A stretch of DNA of 64,000 bases from Fulvia fulva (GCF_020509005.1 NC_063018.1:2728001-2792000), one strand, 5' to 3'. Numbered from the stretch's first letter, positions 23,197-36,027 are shown. Translations and numbers: made by a program. Notes: generated from the letters alone by a model not told the origin.

Positions 23197-26100
23197 ATAT
23201 ATATACTTTATAGCCCTTCCTCCGGCTTATACGCCGAAGTACTTCTATATTAATAGGCTTAATATCGATCTCCGGCTTAGTCTCGACCTTTAGTTCTTTC
23301 TTCGTTCGACGCGCTAGGCGCTTAAGTATTTTAACCCTATCGGCGGGTAGTAGCTAGCGGACGTAATAAGACGGTTCCGGTTTATCGTAGATATCGACGG
23401 TATATCGTATTACTACCTTCGTCGTATACGTCTCCTATACTACTATAAGTTCGTCTTTATCCTCTACGTAGGGTTTGACGTAATTAGATAGAGCTTAAGA
23501 TCGCTAACTCTCTAGTACTAGTATCTCGGTCTAAAGAACGCCTATTAGTATAATACCCTTATTATTAATAGACTATACGTATACTAGTTTAGTTCCGAGT
23601 ATATAGTTCTGTCGATAATATAGTAAGAATAGGGTTATAGTTCCTAACGTATAGTAGAACGTAGGTTAATACTCGTCGTACTAGGGACAGCCGAGGACTA
23701 TATCGTATTCTAGTAATACGTAGTAGCTAGACCTAGTCTCTACGTAGTTGCCGATCTGAATCTATACCGTTATTCTATAAGTAATAAGGTTACTAGTAGG
23801 TCGGCTATCTACTAATATTAGCCCTAATGGATTAGGTAGCTATATTATATTAAGGTTGTTCTTATACGTAAAGTCGATATTAAAGTATGTAGAGTTAGTA
23901 CTATTATTATAAAGGGTTTAAGTAGGAATCTTTCTATTTACTATATATAGTATAACTAGATAAGAAGCTATTATCGGATTGTATTTATCTATAGAGTAGT
24001 TTATAGCTAGTAGGGAGTATGCCGATATACTTAAAACCTTGCCTCTCTTAGGAGGCCTATGTTTATATTTTTACTTTTTCTCGTTTTCTCGTAACTCTAA
24101 CTCGTATAGTCTACTACGTATTACGCTTACGGAGTAGACTAGGCGTTTCCCGCGCCGCCGGTATTATTAGCGTTACTACTATTACTACCGTTACGGCGGT
24201 TATTACTTAGGTTATAGCCTAGCGTAAATAGGCGGCGGGCGACATCTCGAAGGGGGTACTAATCGGTATCGACACGGCGGTAACCTTCTTATTTATATTT
24301 TAAGTACCGATTCTAATCGATATATTCCTAGGCGCGAGTAGTATCTAAAGGTTAGATATACTAAAATGCCTAAGGTCGATTAGCCTACTTAGTCTTAGCG
24401 TTCGGGTTAGTATTATTACCGCTACTACCCGAAGCCGTATCCTTCTTATCGTCGTTCCCCTTAGTAGTCTTCTTATTACCTTAGGTCTTATTACTATTAC
24501 CGGTCTTACCGTACTTAAGGTCGAACGCCTTAAACTTGTCCTCGTAGTTATATAGCGTAGACACGACTTACTTAAGGGTCATATTGACTATGTCCTCGTT
24601 TATAATACGGTTGTCGTAGCGCGAGTTTAACTTACGGAGTAGGAAGTCCTTCTCGAGTTTCTTTTCCTTCGCGCCGTTATTAAGGTTAACGATATCGGTA
24701 TTCTTACGGAAGGATAGGTAGAAGTTACTAAACTTCTCCTCATTACCCTACTATAGACTATTAAGCTTAGTTATAGCATTAGTATAGGTATTACGGGTAC
24801 CGTAGCGCCGGGCTAGATCTTCTATTATCTTATCTATAGAAGCGTACTAAGTAGTTATACCTTCCGTAGACTTAGTAAGACTAGGGATCTTTAAGTCGAT
24901 ATAGGTCTATATAGCGTTCTTTAACTAGCTCTAGACGTTCTAAAGGGAGTCCTTTACGGTACGGTACTTTAAGGCCTAGAGCTTAGCTTCGGTAGTACGC
25001 TACTACTCTTAGAACTTAATATCGTCGCTCTTTAAATCGAACTTAGTAGGGGCCTTTAGCTCGTTAGAGGACTTGATACTAGTAGTTATATTAGCGTCGT
25101 AAGTCGTATATACGGAGATAGGGTTACTATCTAAGTCGGTACTCGGGCGATTCTTCCTACCCTTACGACTACCGTCCTTACGGCTATTCTTACGGCCCTT
25201 ATTACCGTCGTCCTCGTCGTCTAATAAGTCCGATAAATTAGGGTCCGACTTCTTCTTATTAGGCTTTCCTCTATTTTACCGACGCTCTAGTAACTCTTTA
25301 GACTCGGTTCGCTAAGGTAGTAGGTCTTACTTTTCCTTAGACCGGCTACGGTCCTTCTCTTACTTCTTAAGCTTAGTAATACGCCTCTCGGCTACTACGA
25401 GCTTAGTCTCGGTCTCTACTAGCTTACTCTCTGCTACCTTATACTACGTACAATATACCTTCTTTATAACTTTAGCCCTCGTAAGCTCGTCTAGGTCGAT
25501 AACGATAGTATTATCACGCTTAGCGATCTCCTCCTTTAGTCGCGTAACCTCCTCTTCTAGGGACTGTCTAGTCGCCTATTCCGTATCGATTATATCCTCG
25601 AGTGGGTCTATCTAGTCCTTAGTATCTTACGCCTTACGGAGGTTAATACGGTTAGCTATATCGAGCGTAGTATTAAGCTTATACGTACGTTGGTAATTAG
25701 ACTCGATATTATAGAGGATCTTATAGATCTACTAGGGATAGTCATTAACCGTCTTCTTAAACTTGTCTATATTTAAGCCGTTTAACGAGTCGAAGGCTTC
25801 CTAGAAGTTGTCGATAGTGACCCTCCTCTTCCTTAGTACCTTAGTACCCTTATCTTCTATCTTATCCTTAATAAACTCCGCCCTATATAGGTTAGCTAAG
25901 TTTAGCTCTATCTCGACCTCCTCTTCCTTAATCGCCTTAAGTTGGTCGAACACCTTCTTATACTACTTACGGTACTAGTTATTCTCGTCGAGGAGCCTAT
26001 TTATAATATCCTCTTTAAGTCCTTAAGTCTACGTCGCCGGGTTCGCGCTATCGTTATCGGACGGAGCGGGTAGTAGGGTAAAGAAGGATAATCTATTAAG

Positions 26101-26306
26101 GGACGCGGGATAAACGCGTCTATTAGTATTCTCTATACTTACGCCTAGTACGCCGGTACCGGTCTATCTCGCTATTACTACTATATTAGCTATAATCTAC
26201 TTTAAGGTACGACTTAGCGAGTACGATACTTAATCTTAGTACTTCCTCGTATACTATCGCGGTTTCTCTATAATCTCCCGAATATAGCTTCGTATATCTC
26301 TCTATA
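23197..26306 (-). mobile_element. Gypsy-C, minus strand: gag and protease region, pol truncated
   Basis: Read on the minus strand this is gag (about 26,240-24,100, inverted match to 1-1,726) followed by an aspartic-protease region (about 24,060-23,270, with LPNPLGLILVDS and later YDIVLGCPQYDEYQP). It ends near 23,200 at the Gypsy-B LTR, so RT, RNase H and integrase are absent. RIP stops occur throughout. The gag C-terminal third, missing from the 1-1,726 copy, is present here. The 3' truncation probably reflects insertion of, or recombination with, Gypsy-B. Confidence 0.65.
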
Positions 26307-26514
26307 TATTAGTAATAATCTATTCGAAGTGTTATAAGTAGGTATAAGTACGTAGTCGGGTAAGGTATAAGTCGAATAGATATTCTATCTAAGAGAGGCG
26401 TAGAGGGCGCGAGAGTTATATACGGGCGCTAAGCCGCTAGTCGGATTAGTTAGCGGGCGCGGGGTCTAGGTACGTACCTACGGGTTTAAGTAAATATACG
26501 CCGGTAGGGTAATA
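26307..26514 (-). repeat. Gypsy-C 5' LTR (minus orientation)
   Basis: About 208 bp. Read on the minus strand it starts tattaccctaccggcg and ends near attattactaata, upstream of gag. The TG...CA termini appear as TA...TA after transitions. Its right end abuts LINE-B DNA at 26,515. Boundaries are approximate. Confidence 0.5.
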
Positions 26515-27081
26515 GTTACTCTTAACTCTCTAATCTAGAAGGCGACTTAGCTCTATAGGAAATGGCTAGAAGGTAAGAAGGCCTCGGCGCTAATCGTATA
26601 GTTCTAAGACGCGAAAGCGGCGGATCTAGTAATAGAATAAGGCCTAATCTAGTAATATAGCCTTAAGATAGTCGAAAGTTACTCCTTATCCTTTCGCGTC
26701 CTCTAATACTTTAAATACTAATAGTATAGATACTAAACCTATACGTATATAAATAAGTAGGCCTACTCGAACTATATAGGAGACTATATATCTAGGGACT
26801 ATATATCGGCTACGAGGCGGTACGCGAACTGTCCGGGGTACTACCTATCGTATAGCGCGGAATGCCTATAGCGGAAACTAGCGAAAAACAAGGCAATTAT
26901 AAACAGAACCGTCGCCCTAAGATTCTACGGCGACCGTAGGGCTAGTCTATATCGGAACTAGCTAGCGGTAGTCGGGTATAAGCGCCCTAGGGCCGAGAAT
27001 AATATAAAGGATACGTAACCTAGGGCGTACGGGAGGCTACGTACTATACTAGCTACGGCGAGGGAATCTAACTAGGCCCGG
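26515..27081 (+). mobile_element. LINE-B copy 3, left part (ORF1 C-terminal region)
   Basis: The plus-strand counterpart of minus-strand sequence 6,310-5,756. It starts inside ORF1 (5' truncated) and is RIP-mutated. It ends at the target duplication CCCGG (27,077-27,081), where Gypsy-A inserted. The uninterrupted version of this junction is seen at 5,756-5,760 in the other LINE-B copy. Confidence 0.75.
27077..27081 (+). repeat. Gypsy-A (minus copy) target duplication CCCGG, left
   Basis: cccgg precedes the LTR at 27,082 and recurs at 33,364-33,368. Confidence 0.85.
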
Positions 27082-27595
27082 TATTAGGGCGAGAGCCTAG
27101 CCTATAAGATATAAGAGTAAAAGCGAGAATATAGGTACGAAGTATAGATATAAAGGGTATAGTATAATTACTATACAAAACGAAAGACGAAGAAAGTAAG
27201 AGAGGCCTAGGGAAGGCTAGATACTTATACGCGACCCTCGCGAGTGCGTGTCCCCGTATTAATAGGGCTAACCCGTACGAAGCCGCGCTTAGTAGCTTTA
27301 CTTAAAACCTTATTCTAACCTGCCCTACGTTCCGAGTCTTCTACGTGCTTCTTCTAGGGTCTAGCGTAGTCGCGGGTACTCGCGGGAGTACCGTAAGTTA
27401 TATAGTTACGAGCCGAAGTGAATCTATTACGGTTTAGTAGAGTAGTAAATTTAGAGGGCTAGGTCCCGTAGTAAATATTACGGGGTATATAATTCTTAGC
27501 GCTTATATACTAAGCTTGACTTTCACTTCTTAACGACTTCTAAGAAAGGCTCTTCTGTCCCTACCTTCTATATACTCTATAGGGAGACTATAATA
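27082..27595 (-). repeat. Gypsy-A minus copy, 3' LTR
   Basis: 514 bp, RIP-mutated along its length. Its transcript-start motif GTCTTTCGT (minus strand, 27,180-27,188) matches that of its partner LTR. Confidence 0.8.
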
Positions 27596-30500
27596 GTAGC
27601 CCCCCCGAACAAAGCTAAGTTCCTACGAAGCCGTAGTAGTTCTATATATCGAGGATGTTTAGCTTTAGTACTAGGTTTAGGCCTAATATTATAGTCGATA
27701 TACTATTAGTAAGCCCCGTCGAAGAGCTTAGATTCGAAAAGCCTACCGATATTAATCTCTAGGCCGTCTACGCGGGCGTAGTATTCTTCGATTACTTAAC
27801 GATAGAAGATAATATATCAGATAGGTTCCTATAAGGTATCCTACTTAGGGTAACCTTACTATTCGACTTTATACTTAATCGGCGGTAGCCCTTTAATATC
27901 GTTAGGCTCTATGCGGATTCCCCGGATCTTACGGACGGCATAGTCGTTAGAAGGTAGGTTAACCGGCTTGTCGACTTCTACTTTATCGGGAGGACCTAGT
28001 ATGTCTTAGTTTTAGTTTAGGAATAGGTCCTTAGCCGACGGCCGAAGGCGTACGGGATAGAAGACGTCGTAGATCTTTATATTCGTAGGAAGAGCTAGAC
28101 GGTAGGCGTATAAACTAATACGCTCGGTAATCTTAAAAGGACCTAGGTTCTTCTAGCTTAGCTTCTTAGAGGGGCGGTCCGTCTTAATGTTCTTAGAGTT
28201 AAGGTATACTATATCGCCTACTTAGTAGTCGGGAGCTAGCTAGTAACGACGATTAGCTTAATCCTCGTAGATTACTTATACGTATACTATCTCGTCGTAG
28301 ACTTCTTTATAGATCTATAAGAGTATAGTAGCGAACTCGTCTACTACTTACTCGTTTACGTCTTCGGTAGGTAGGAGAGGCTCTTCTAGTTCTATACCTA
28401 TATAAGGGTAGTAACCTCTCGTAGTATAGAAGGGAGAGTAGCTAGTAGTCTCCGAGATTAGTTACGAGTAGCGAACTCTACCGTAGGGATATACTAAGGC
28501 TAATCCTTCTAGTAGTAGTCGACGAAGTAACGAAGGACCTATTCGAGGATAGCGTTCGTAATTTCGGTCTAGCCGTCGGTCTATAGCTAAAAACTAGTCG
28601 AGAGGTTATACTTAATACCTAGGATAGTATATAGACGCTTCTAGAAGTACGAGATGAACTAGGAGCCTCTATTAGAGGTGATGCTATCCGGGAGGCCTTA
28701 AAAGCGCTAGACGAATTCGTAGAATAAGCGAGTAGTCTCCTTTACGGTTATACTCTAGTACGGGATTATATACCGGTCCTTAGAGTAACGGTCTACGATT
28801 ACTAGAAGGGCCTTTACCTTTACGCCGCTAAAGGTCTTACCGTAAGGAAGATCGGTAATAAAGTCTATAGTAATGTGCTTCTACGGACGATTAGGAGCCG
28901 GGAGAGGGTATAAGAGACCGTAGGGGCGGTAGCGGTTAGCTTTAGCTCTTCGGTAAGTAGCGTAGTTTAGTACGTAGCGGCGGACGTCCTTCTAGGAATA
29001 CGGCTACTAGTAATACCTAGCGAGGAGCTTATAGGTCTTAGCTACGCCTAGGTAACCCCTAGAGGCGGAGTCGTAGACGATTTAAAGGATCTTAGCTCGG
29101 ATATTAGAGCCTTCGCGCTACGGTACGTAAAGCTTCTTACGGAAGTAGACGATACCTTCCTAGAGCTCGTACTTAGATAGCGAGAAGCCCGGGGATATCC
29201 TCGCGCTAGATTTAAGAGCCTATACTAACTCTTAGGCGTCTAGGTCGGTATCGTACGCTATTTATACTCGTACTATAATGCCTTTAGGTTGCTCCTTCTT
29301 ATTAAACCCCTTAAAGTCTAATTTAGATAAGCCGTCGGTCGTTACTAAGCCCTCTTTATCGTCGTTTAAGTCCTTAGCGTCCGAGGCGTATTCTTTAGGC
29401 TCGGATTCGTTATTACTCTCGTTAAGGTAGGTAGGAGCGAGTACGAGAGTAGTAAAGGAAGCGGCGAGCGTAGGCTAGCCGTTCGATAGGTACTCTCGAA
29501 GCTCGGAAGAGAGGTTGTGCTCTTTAATAACTTATTGCTCTACGATTTACTAGCCTCCTCTTCGATTAACTAGAGAGTTACTAGGGTAGCGGGTAAGGGC
29601 GTCGGCTATCGAGTTGGCCTTACCGGGCGTATACGAGATTATAAAGTTAACCCGGGAGAGGAACTCGCTCTAGCGGGCCTAGCGACAATTAAGTAGCTTC
29701 CTCTTTATAAAGTAGACGAGGTTCTTATAGTCGGAGCTTACTTAGACGGGTATAGTAGAGCCTTCGAGCTCGGGCGCTACTCTTTAAAAGCTTTAACGAT
29801 AGCGAGAAGCTCCTTATCGTAGATCTTGTAGTTATACTCCGTAGCGGTTATCTTCTTAGAGAGGAAGGCGATAGGTAACTAGGGAGATTTAGGCGAGCGG
29901 CGTTATAGTAGGACACCGCCTACTACGCCGTCGGATACGTTAGTCTCTATACGGGTCTCTAGTTCGAAATCGAAGTACTATAGAAGCGGGTTCTTAATAA
30001 ACTTCGCTTTAAGTAAGTCAAAAGCCTCCTAGTATTCGTCGGTCTAGGCAAACTTCTTACCCTTACGCGTAAGCTTCGTTAAAGGGCGTACTACGCCCGA
30101 GAATACGTAGATAAAGCGGGGGTAGAAGTTAGTAAAGCCTAGGAAACCCTAGACCTCCTTAACGTTCGTAGGAGTATCCTATTCGACGATAGCGTCGATC
30201 TTCTCTTAGTCTATCTTAATACCGTCTACGGTAATAATCAAACTAAGGAACTTGACTTCGGTCTTCTTAAACTCGTACTTGTCGATATCGAGCTATAAGC
30301 CGGCGTCTACGAGCTTCTAAAGGACCTTATAGACGTACTCGCGGTGCTCCTCCTTAGTCTCGCTATAGACTAGGATATTGTCGATATAGGTAGTATAGAA
30401 CTGATTAAGGAACTCCTAAAGGATGTCGTTAATAAAGTTCTAGAAGGTACTAGGCCCGTTATAAACGCCGAAGGGTATAACGAGCGACTCGAATAGCCCG

Positions 30501-32833
30501 TAGCGAGTACAGAAGGCTATAAGATACTCGTATCCTTCTACTATTCGTAACTTATTAAACGTAGCGATAACATCGAGCTTAGTAAAGTACTTAGCCTTAG
30601 AGAGGCGTTCGAGCGTCTCCTAAATCAACGGTATTAGGTAGCGGTTCTTCTTTATAATAGCGTTTAAGCTTCGGTAGTCTACGTAGAAGCGTAGGCTACC
30701 GCCGGGTTTCTTAACGAATATAACGGGACTACTAGCGCTAGAACGGCTCGCTCGAATAAACCCCTTCTTTAGGTTCTCTTCGAGGTATCTCTTAAGGACG
30801 ATAAGCTCTTCTCGGGATATAGAATATAGCAGTCCGAACGGTATCTCTATACCTTCTTCTAGCTTAATCTTATAGTCGTAAGGGCGATAAGGAGGTAGCT
30901 TGTCTACGGCTTTAGTATCGAATACGTAGAGGATATAGTATACCTAAGAAGGGACCTTCGTAGTAGGGTCGGTAGGTGTACGCTTCTTATCGAGCTTCTC
31001 GAGGGCGATGTCGATATCGCGGAGAGAGGCGGCGAAGACTTAAGCTTTAGGCTACTTAGTAGTAGTAGTAAAGGTAGCGGCGTTTACCTAGAAGATCTTA
31101 GTATACTTAGGACCGCGCTAAGGCGGCGGAGAAGGCGGAGGTACCGGAGGAGCTTCTAGAGGGAAGCTAATAGTAAGGGAAGTCTAGTCGATAATAGGTC
31201 GGTGTCGTCTAAACTAGGGGAGGCCGAGGATAAACTTCTAATACGGTAGGGACGTAAGGAAGCTAGTAATCGACATACGCTTACCTCCGAGAGTGATTAA
31301 CGTATATATAATATAAGTGCTCTTACTAGTAGTAGTCTCCGTACCGTTAAAGAGTTTAAGGGTACGAGAGTACTTTAGTTCCTAGGGTTCGAGGTTAAGA
31401 GAGGTCGCGAGTTTATAGTCTATAAAAGACTCGCCTAGTACGCTAGTATCTATAAGAGTAAGATTAGAAGAAGAGAGTTTCTTTAAGCCGATATTTATAT
31501 TCGTAACGAACGGTTTATAAGCGTAGTCCTTACCCGTCTCGTCGTATAGGTCTAGCTATACTATATTGATCCTAAACTTCCTTCCTCTCTTTACTTTCGG
31601 TAAACGTTATTCTTAGTCTTTACCGCGTCGATAAGGAAGACCTAGGCTTTTTCCTACTTAGCGGGAGTAGTAGGAGTAGGCTCGATAGCGCCGATAGCGC
31701 CGCGAACCGGGTTACGGGCGTTACGGGTAGCGAGCTACGGACAGTTAGCTACGATATAGCCTAGACCGCCGTAGTAGGTATAGAGTCCGGCCTAGCGACG
31801 GCGAAGCTTCTCTTCGGGAGTAAGCTTACCGTTAACGAGGCCCTAGACTCGAGGGACGGCGGTACTAGCGCTAAGATCTATAGTATTACCTATAGAGACG
31901 GGAGGGAGAGCCGTAGGAGCGGCGGCGCCTAGTAGAGTAGCGAAGTAGCTTCCGGGACTACGAGGCTAACGACCTTAAGAACGGGAAGCGAGGAGAGAGG
32001 CAGTATATTTTATATTAGAGTCGAGGCGCTAGTAGGTCTCGACGAGCTTACGGAAGCTTATAGTACCGACGTCCTTATCCTCGAGGGCTTAAAGAAGCTC
32101 TACTAATAAGCTACGGCGGAGAGTACTCTTCTTAGTCTCTTCGTTATAGCCGGTAAACCCGATATTACGGTTAAAGGCCGCGAGGTACTCGGCGAAGCTC
32201 TTATTCTTCTAGAGGAGGTTATAGATAGCGTTCTAGGCGGTAGCTCTACGGTCTAGATTACTAAAGGCAGTACGGAGGTCCTATATTAAGGTAAGGACGT
32301 CCGGGTAGCCGATAGTCTACGTAGCGTTATCGATATAGTATTATACCTAAGCCGCGGCGTCTCCCCGAAGGAGAGAGAAGACGTACGTAACCTTGTCCTT
32401 CTCTTACGAAAAGTGGTCGGCATTAGCTAATAGCTTAATAGTAAGCTATATCTTGAATGCCTCGAACTTACTCTTCTTACCGTCGAACTCGTCTAGGTCG
32501 TTAACCTTCTTAGAGAAGTACTAGCGGCGGTTATCGTCGGCGTACGGTACGAGGTTCTAGAAGGTATTTATAATACCTTAAAGGTATATTACTTAGTTGT
32601 TTACTTGCTCGACCTACTAGGCGGTCTCGCGGAAAGAGGAGACGGTACGGTTAATAAGAGCGTAGGCGGTGTCGGGGTTAGCGTTTACCTAGGTACTAAA
32701 GGTAGCGGCGTTCGAGAAGGGGATATTAGCCTACTTACTAAAGTAGAATAGAGTGTCTTAGTTATCGAGGTTAACACCTCTATCGGTAGCGTAGTCACCT
32801 ATAAGGATGACTCGAGTAGTTAACGGTTTGTTA

Positions 32834-32842
32834 GTCTTTCGT
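32834..32842 (-). promoter_or_regulatory. Gypsy-A minus copy: primer-binding site ACGAAAGAC
   Basis: Lies two bases beyond the 5' LTR end. It is perfectly complementary to GTCTTTCGT inside both LTRs of this copy, as expected for self-priming. Confidence 0.6.
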
Positions 32843-32844
32843 AA

Positions 32845-33363
32845 TATTAGGGCGAGAGCCTAGCCTATAAGATAGAAGAGTAAAAGCGAGAATATAGGTA
32901 CGAAGTATAGATATAAAGGGTATAGTATAATTACTATATAAAACGAAAGACGAAGAAAGTAAGAGAGGCCTAGGGAAGGCTAGATACTTATACGCGACCC
33001 TCGCGAGTACGTGTCCCCGTATTAATAGGGCTAACCCGTACGAAGCCGCGCTTAGTAGCTTTACTTAAAACCTTATTCTAACCTGCCCTACGTTCCGAGT
33101 CTTCTACGTACTTCTTCTAGGGTCTAGCGTAGTCGCGGGTACTCGCGGGAGTGCCGTAAGTTATATAGTTACGAGCCGAAGTGAATCTATTAAGGTTTAG
33201 TAGAGTAGTGAATTTGGAGGGCTAGGTCCCGTAGTGAATGTTGCGGGGCATATGATTCTTGGCGCTCATACACCAAGCTGGACTGTCACTTCTTGACGAC
33301 TTCTGAGCACTCTGAGGCTCTTCGGTCCCTACCTTCTATACACTCTATAGGGAGACTATAACA
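32845..33363 (-). repeat. Gypsy-A minus copy, 5' LTR
   Basis: 519 bp, bounded by CCCGG at 33,364-33,368. Most of it is RIP-mutated, but about 33,207-33,320 keeps normal CpA/TpG (for example caccaagctggactgtcac). Confidence 0.8.
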
Positions 33364-33368
33364 CCCGG
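33364..33368 (+). repeat. Gypsy-A (minus copy) target duplication CCCGG, right
   Basis: Second copy of the 5-bp duplication, joining directly to LINE-B sequence ctcccctttag. Confidence 0.85.
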
Positions 33369-34457
33369 CTCCCCTTTAGTATATAGCTAATAGGCGTAGA
33401 CTAGAACGCGCTAGGTAGTAGGATATAGGATATTATAGAGGAAATAATTGTCGATAACGATAACTAGCCTCGATACGCTTAGTATTATCTAGTATAACGT
33501 TGACTATAGTAATAATATAGTCTAGAACTATTTCCTATACGAGGCGGACCCGTACGTCTACTATGTCCTAGTAATCTAGGAGCTATAGATTAACCCGTAC
33601 TATAAGAGACTAACGACCTATAAGTTACTAGGCTATACGATATACCTACGAAGCGACGGTAGACCCCGTACGTACTTCTATATTAGTAAGGACATACTAG
33701 AATCCGACTAGGAGGTAATATACTACGTAGACGAAGAAGGCGGGGGAGACATTACCTCTCTCTACGTAGGTAGTACTTAGATATACAACCTATATATATA
33801 ACCGCTAGCCTCGAGGTCTAGCCGCGACCTTAGGGTCTATAGATACCTAGATAGTACGCTTAAGAGACAAGGGTGCTATATTGTAGTAGGAGACTTTAAT
33901 ATATACTACCCTTCCTAGGAAAGCCTTATATAGCGTTACCCTATAGCCGACGAAGTAATCGACTTAATAGCGAGCAATATAATTGCCCTTAATACTCCGA
34001 AGGACCTAGGTACCTAGAAGAGAGGAGGACTCTAAGGTACGATCGACCTCTCCTAGATCTTAGATAGCTACTACTATAAGGTAACCTACTATAGGATTGA
34101 ATATAAACTCGAGGCGTCGTTAGACTATATACTAGTTAGGACCTCTATTACGATATAGATATAATATATACTAGCGAGAACCCCTAAGCTAAACTAGGGA
34201 AAGGCCTACTAGGCTAATATCTAGGTATACCTCGACGACTCCGAGAGGCTAGTCTAGATCGCGTAGTAGTAATATCATAGTCAAGACGAGATAGACGAGG
34301 TAGTCTAGGGGTTAATAGACGAAATAAGAAGAGCGACCTTACTTTACGTTCCGCTTACCTAACTAACGATATAGTCTAAACTATACTAGACGCCGAAGTA
34401 TACTACGGTAGTAAGAAAAGTAGGGAGAGCCCGCCGGGTATAGACGAGTAGTATTAA
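33369..34457 (+). mobile_element. LINE-B copy 3, right part (ORF2 endonuclease)
   Basis: The resumed LINE-B copy, homologous to minus-strand 5,755 to about 4,680. It encodes the end of ORF1 and the endonuclease domain of ORF2 through many stops (for example GDFNIYYPS near 33,890 and KLEASLDYILV near 34,110). Similarity ends near 34,457, so RT and the 3' tail are missing. Confidence 0.7.
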
Positions 34458-34674
34458 CGAGCTAAGGGCCCCTTTAGACCCTAGAATTTACGCGTCGAAT
34501 CTCGTTAACCTTTAACGGTTAGTTACGTAGCGGGGGTATATAGGGGTACTACTAAGATATATATAGTTAGGAGGCGACCTTAGTAGGAAGGTAGGATTTA
34601 CGAAGAATCTCTCTATAAGGCGAAAATACGGGAATCTAAAAATTTCAGATTTATTATCTTTTAGGATTACTATA
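34458..34674. other. Unassigned RIP-like spacer
   Basis: TpA-rich DNA between the LINE-B fragment and the pogo-like element. The short minus-strand open stretch here has no recognisable content. Confidence 0.4.
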
Positions 34675-35806
34675 ACGTGCTTTACTACCGAGCGGGCCAT
34701 ACTACCGAGCGGGCCACTTTTGCTAAGAACTGTACCACTTCTACAGATATAGCTATATAACCACTATTATAGCGTATATTGTCTTCAAACGAGGCCAAAC
34801 TGACCTTCGCTGTCTAGGCTACGAAACGCGACGCGACAATCACGAATCGACTTGCTATAAAGGTATACGACGCGTCTCGAACTACACTAGGGTATCGATT
34901 GAATAGACGACCTCCTCGGGGTGACTACGAGCCCAATTCGAAGAAGCTTATAGAGCTAGAAGAGAGGGTGATACTTGAGTATATACTCGAGCTAGATCTT
35001 AGAGATTTCCCGCTATTAAAGGCTAGTATACGAGCAATAGCCGATTTATTACTATAAGAGAAGGGTCTTAAGCCCCTAGTCTTAATTAGACAGACAGGTT
35101 CATTAGGCGGCATCGTGAGCTAAAGGTTCGTATAACACGTAGATACGATCGTTAGCGAGCCCTAATAGAAGATCTAGACGTTATCGAGAAGTAGTTCTTA
35201 CTTATACGTAATATAAAGGAGAAGTATAGTATTCTTAACTAGGACACCTATAACTTCGACGAGATAGGGTTTATAATAGGTGTTATTACGTCTTAGAGCG
35301 TCGTTACGGGTTTAGAAAGGCGTAGTAGAAAGAGGAAGGTCGTTTAATAGGGCAATAGAGAGGGAGTAGAGAGATAGCGTATTAGATAGCTCTTATACGA
35401 AGCGAGATTAGTAAGCTACGTAAGTCTAACAAGGCCCTTATATAGCGGAAAGCACGAAAGCGCAAGTATATTTAGTCGAGAGGGTCTCTAACCTTCGATA
35501 AGGCGTCGTAATTAATACCTCTAGAGGATACTAGGAGGTAGGAAGTAAGTAGAGAGTCGCTAGATAGTGTTCGGCTAGTACTAAGGCTACGACGCTATAA
35601 GCGATATAGTAAGTCGGGGTATAACGTACGTACCTATTAAGTAGACTCGCTAGATAGCGAAGAATCTAAAGAGGAATTGTCCTCCTAGTAACGATTCTAT
35701 AGGATATCGTCGTATTAAGATACTATCGCAATTAAAGTAGAAGTAGTATAGTTCTTAGTAAAAGTAGCCCGCTCGGTAGTATAGCCCGCTCGGTAGTAAA
35801 GCACGT
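34675..35806 (+). mobile_element. Pogo/Fot1-like DNA transposon, copy A (internally deleted)
   Basis: A 1,132-bp element with about 70-bp terminal inverted repeats beginning acgtgctttactaccgagcg, flanked by TA duplications (34,673-34,674 and 35,807-35,808). Each end carries two 17-bp units (actaccgagcgggccat type). Inside, read through stops, is a transposase N terminus, then an HTH-type segment, then NFDEIGF (near 35,255), the usual first catalytic Asp motif of pogo/Fot1 DDE transposases. The text then jumps to a basic C-terminal tail with a zinc-knuckle-like end. Fot1-type elements are about 1.9 kb, so the middle of the DDE domain appears deleted. The central part is RIPed, but 34,690-34,870 is much less so. 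Confidence 0.8.
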
Positions 35807-35808
35807 TA

Positions 35809-36022
35809 TCTATTTTACGGCCCGCGGACCGGCAAGTATATATACCTACGTATAAGCTATTCTAGGGTTACTAGGCGCGCTCCTACTTACTAGGGTAGTT
35901 AGTCGTCTATATTTTAGTAGTTAATAAGGGGGGGTTTGAGTATATACCCGGTAGTATTATTAGTATATTTTAGTAAAATTAAGGTTAAGGTCGACTCGAA
36001 GTCGGAATCTTAAGGTATAAAG
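35809..36022. other. Unassigned RIP-like spacer
   Basis: TpA-rich sequence between the pogo-like element and the Copia element. No feature recognised. Confidence 0.4.
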
Positions 36023-36027
36023 GTATC
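36023..36027 (+). repeat. Copia target duplication GTATC, left
   Basis: gtatc precedes the left LTR and recurs at 47,791-47,795 after the right LTR. Confidence 0.8.

Larger units (their letters stand above)
27082..33363 (-). mobile_element. Gypsy-A, minus-strand full-length copy (Ty3/Gypsy), heavily RIPed
   Basis: A 6,282-bp element with two LTRs, flanked by CCCGG duplications. It is the reverse-complement relative of the better preserved Gypsy-A at 40,867-47,157. In minus orientation the order is 5' LTR, primer-binding site (32,834-32,842), gag (about 32,810-31,575), pol (about 31,575-27,620) and polypurine tract (gggggggc complement near 27,600-27,606). Coding frames are destroyed by TAG/TAA codons. 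It sits inside a LINE-B copy that is also mutated. Confidence 0.85.

Noticed and set aside
23200..23300. Possible second Gypsy-C LTR at the left end of the minus Gypsy-C copy
   Set aside because: The sequence reads as protease-downstream coding text up to the Gypsy-B LTR. The LTR similarity there is part of the Gypsy-B LTR.
34512..35113. Minus-strand open frames around pogo-like copy A
   Set aside because: Antisense to the transposase relic or in spacer DNA. The sense strand shows the NFDE-type transposase text.
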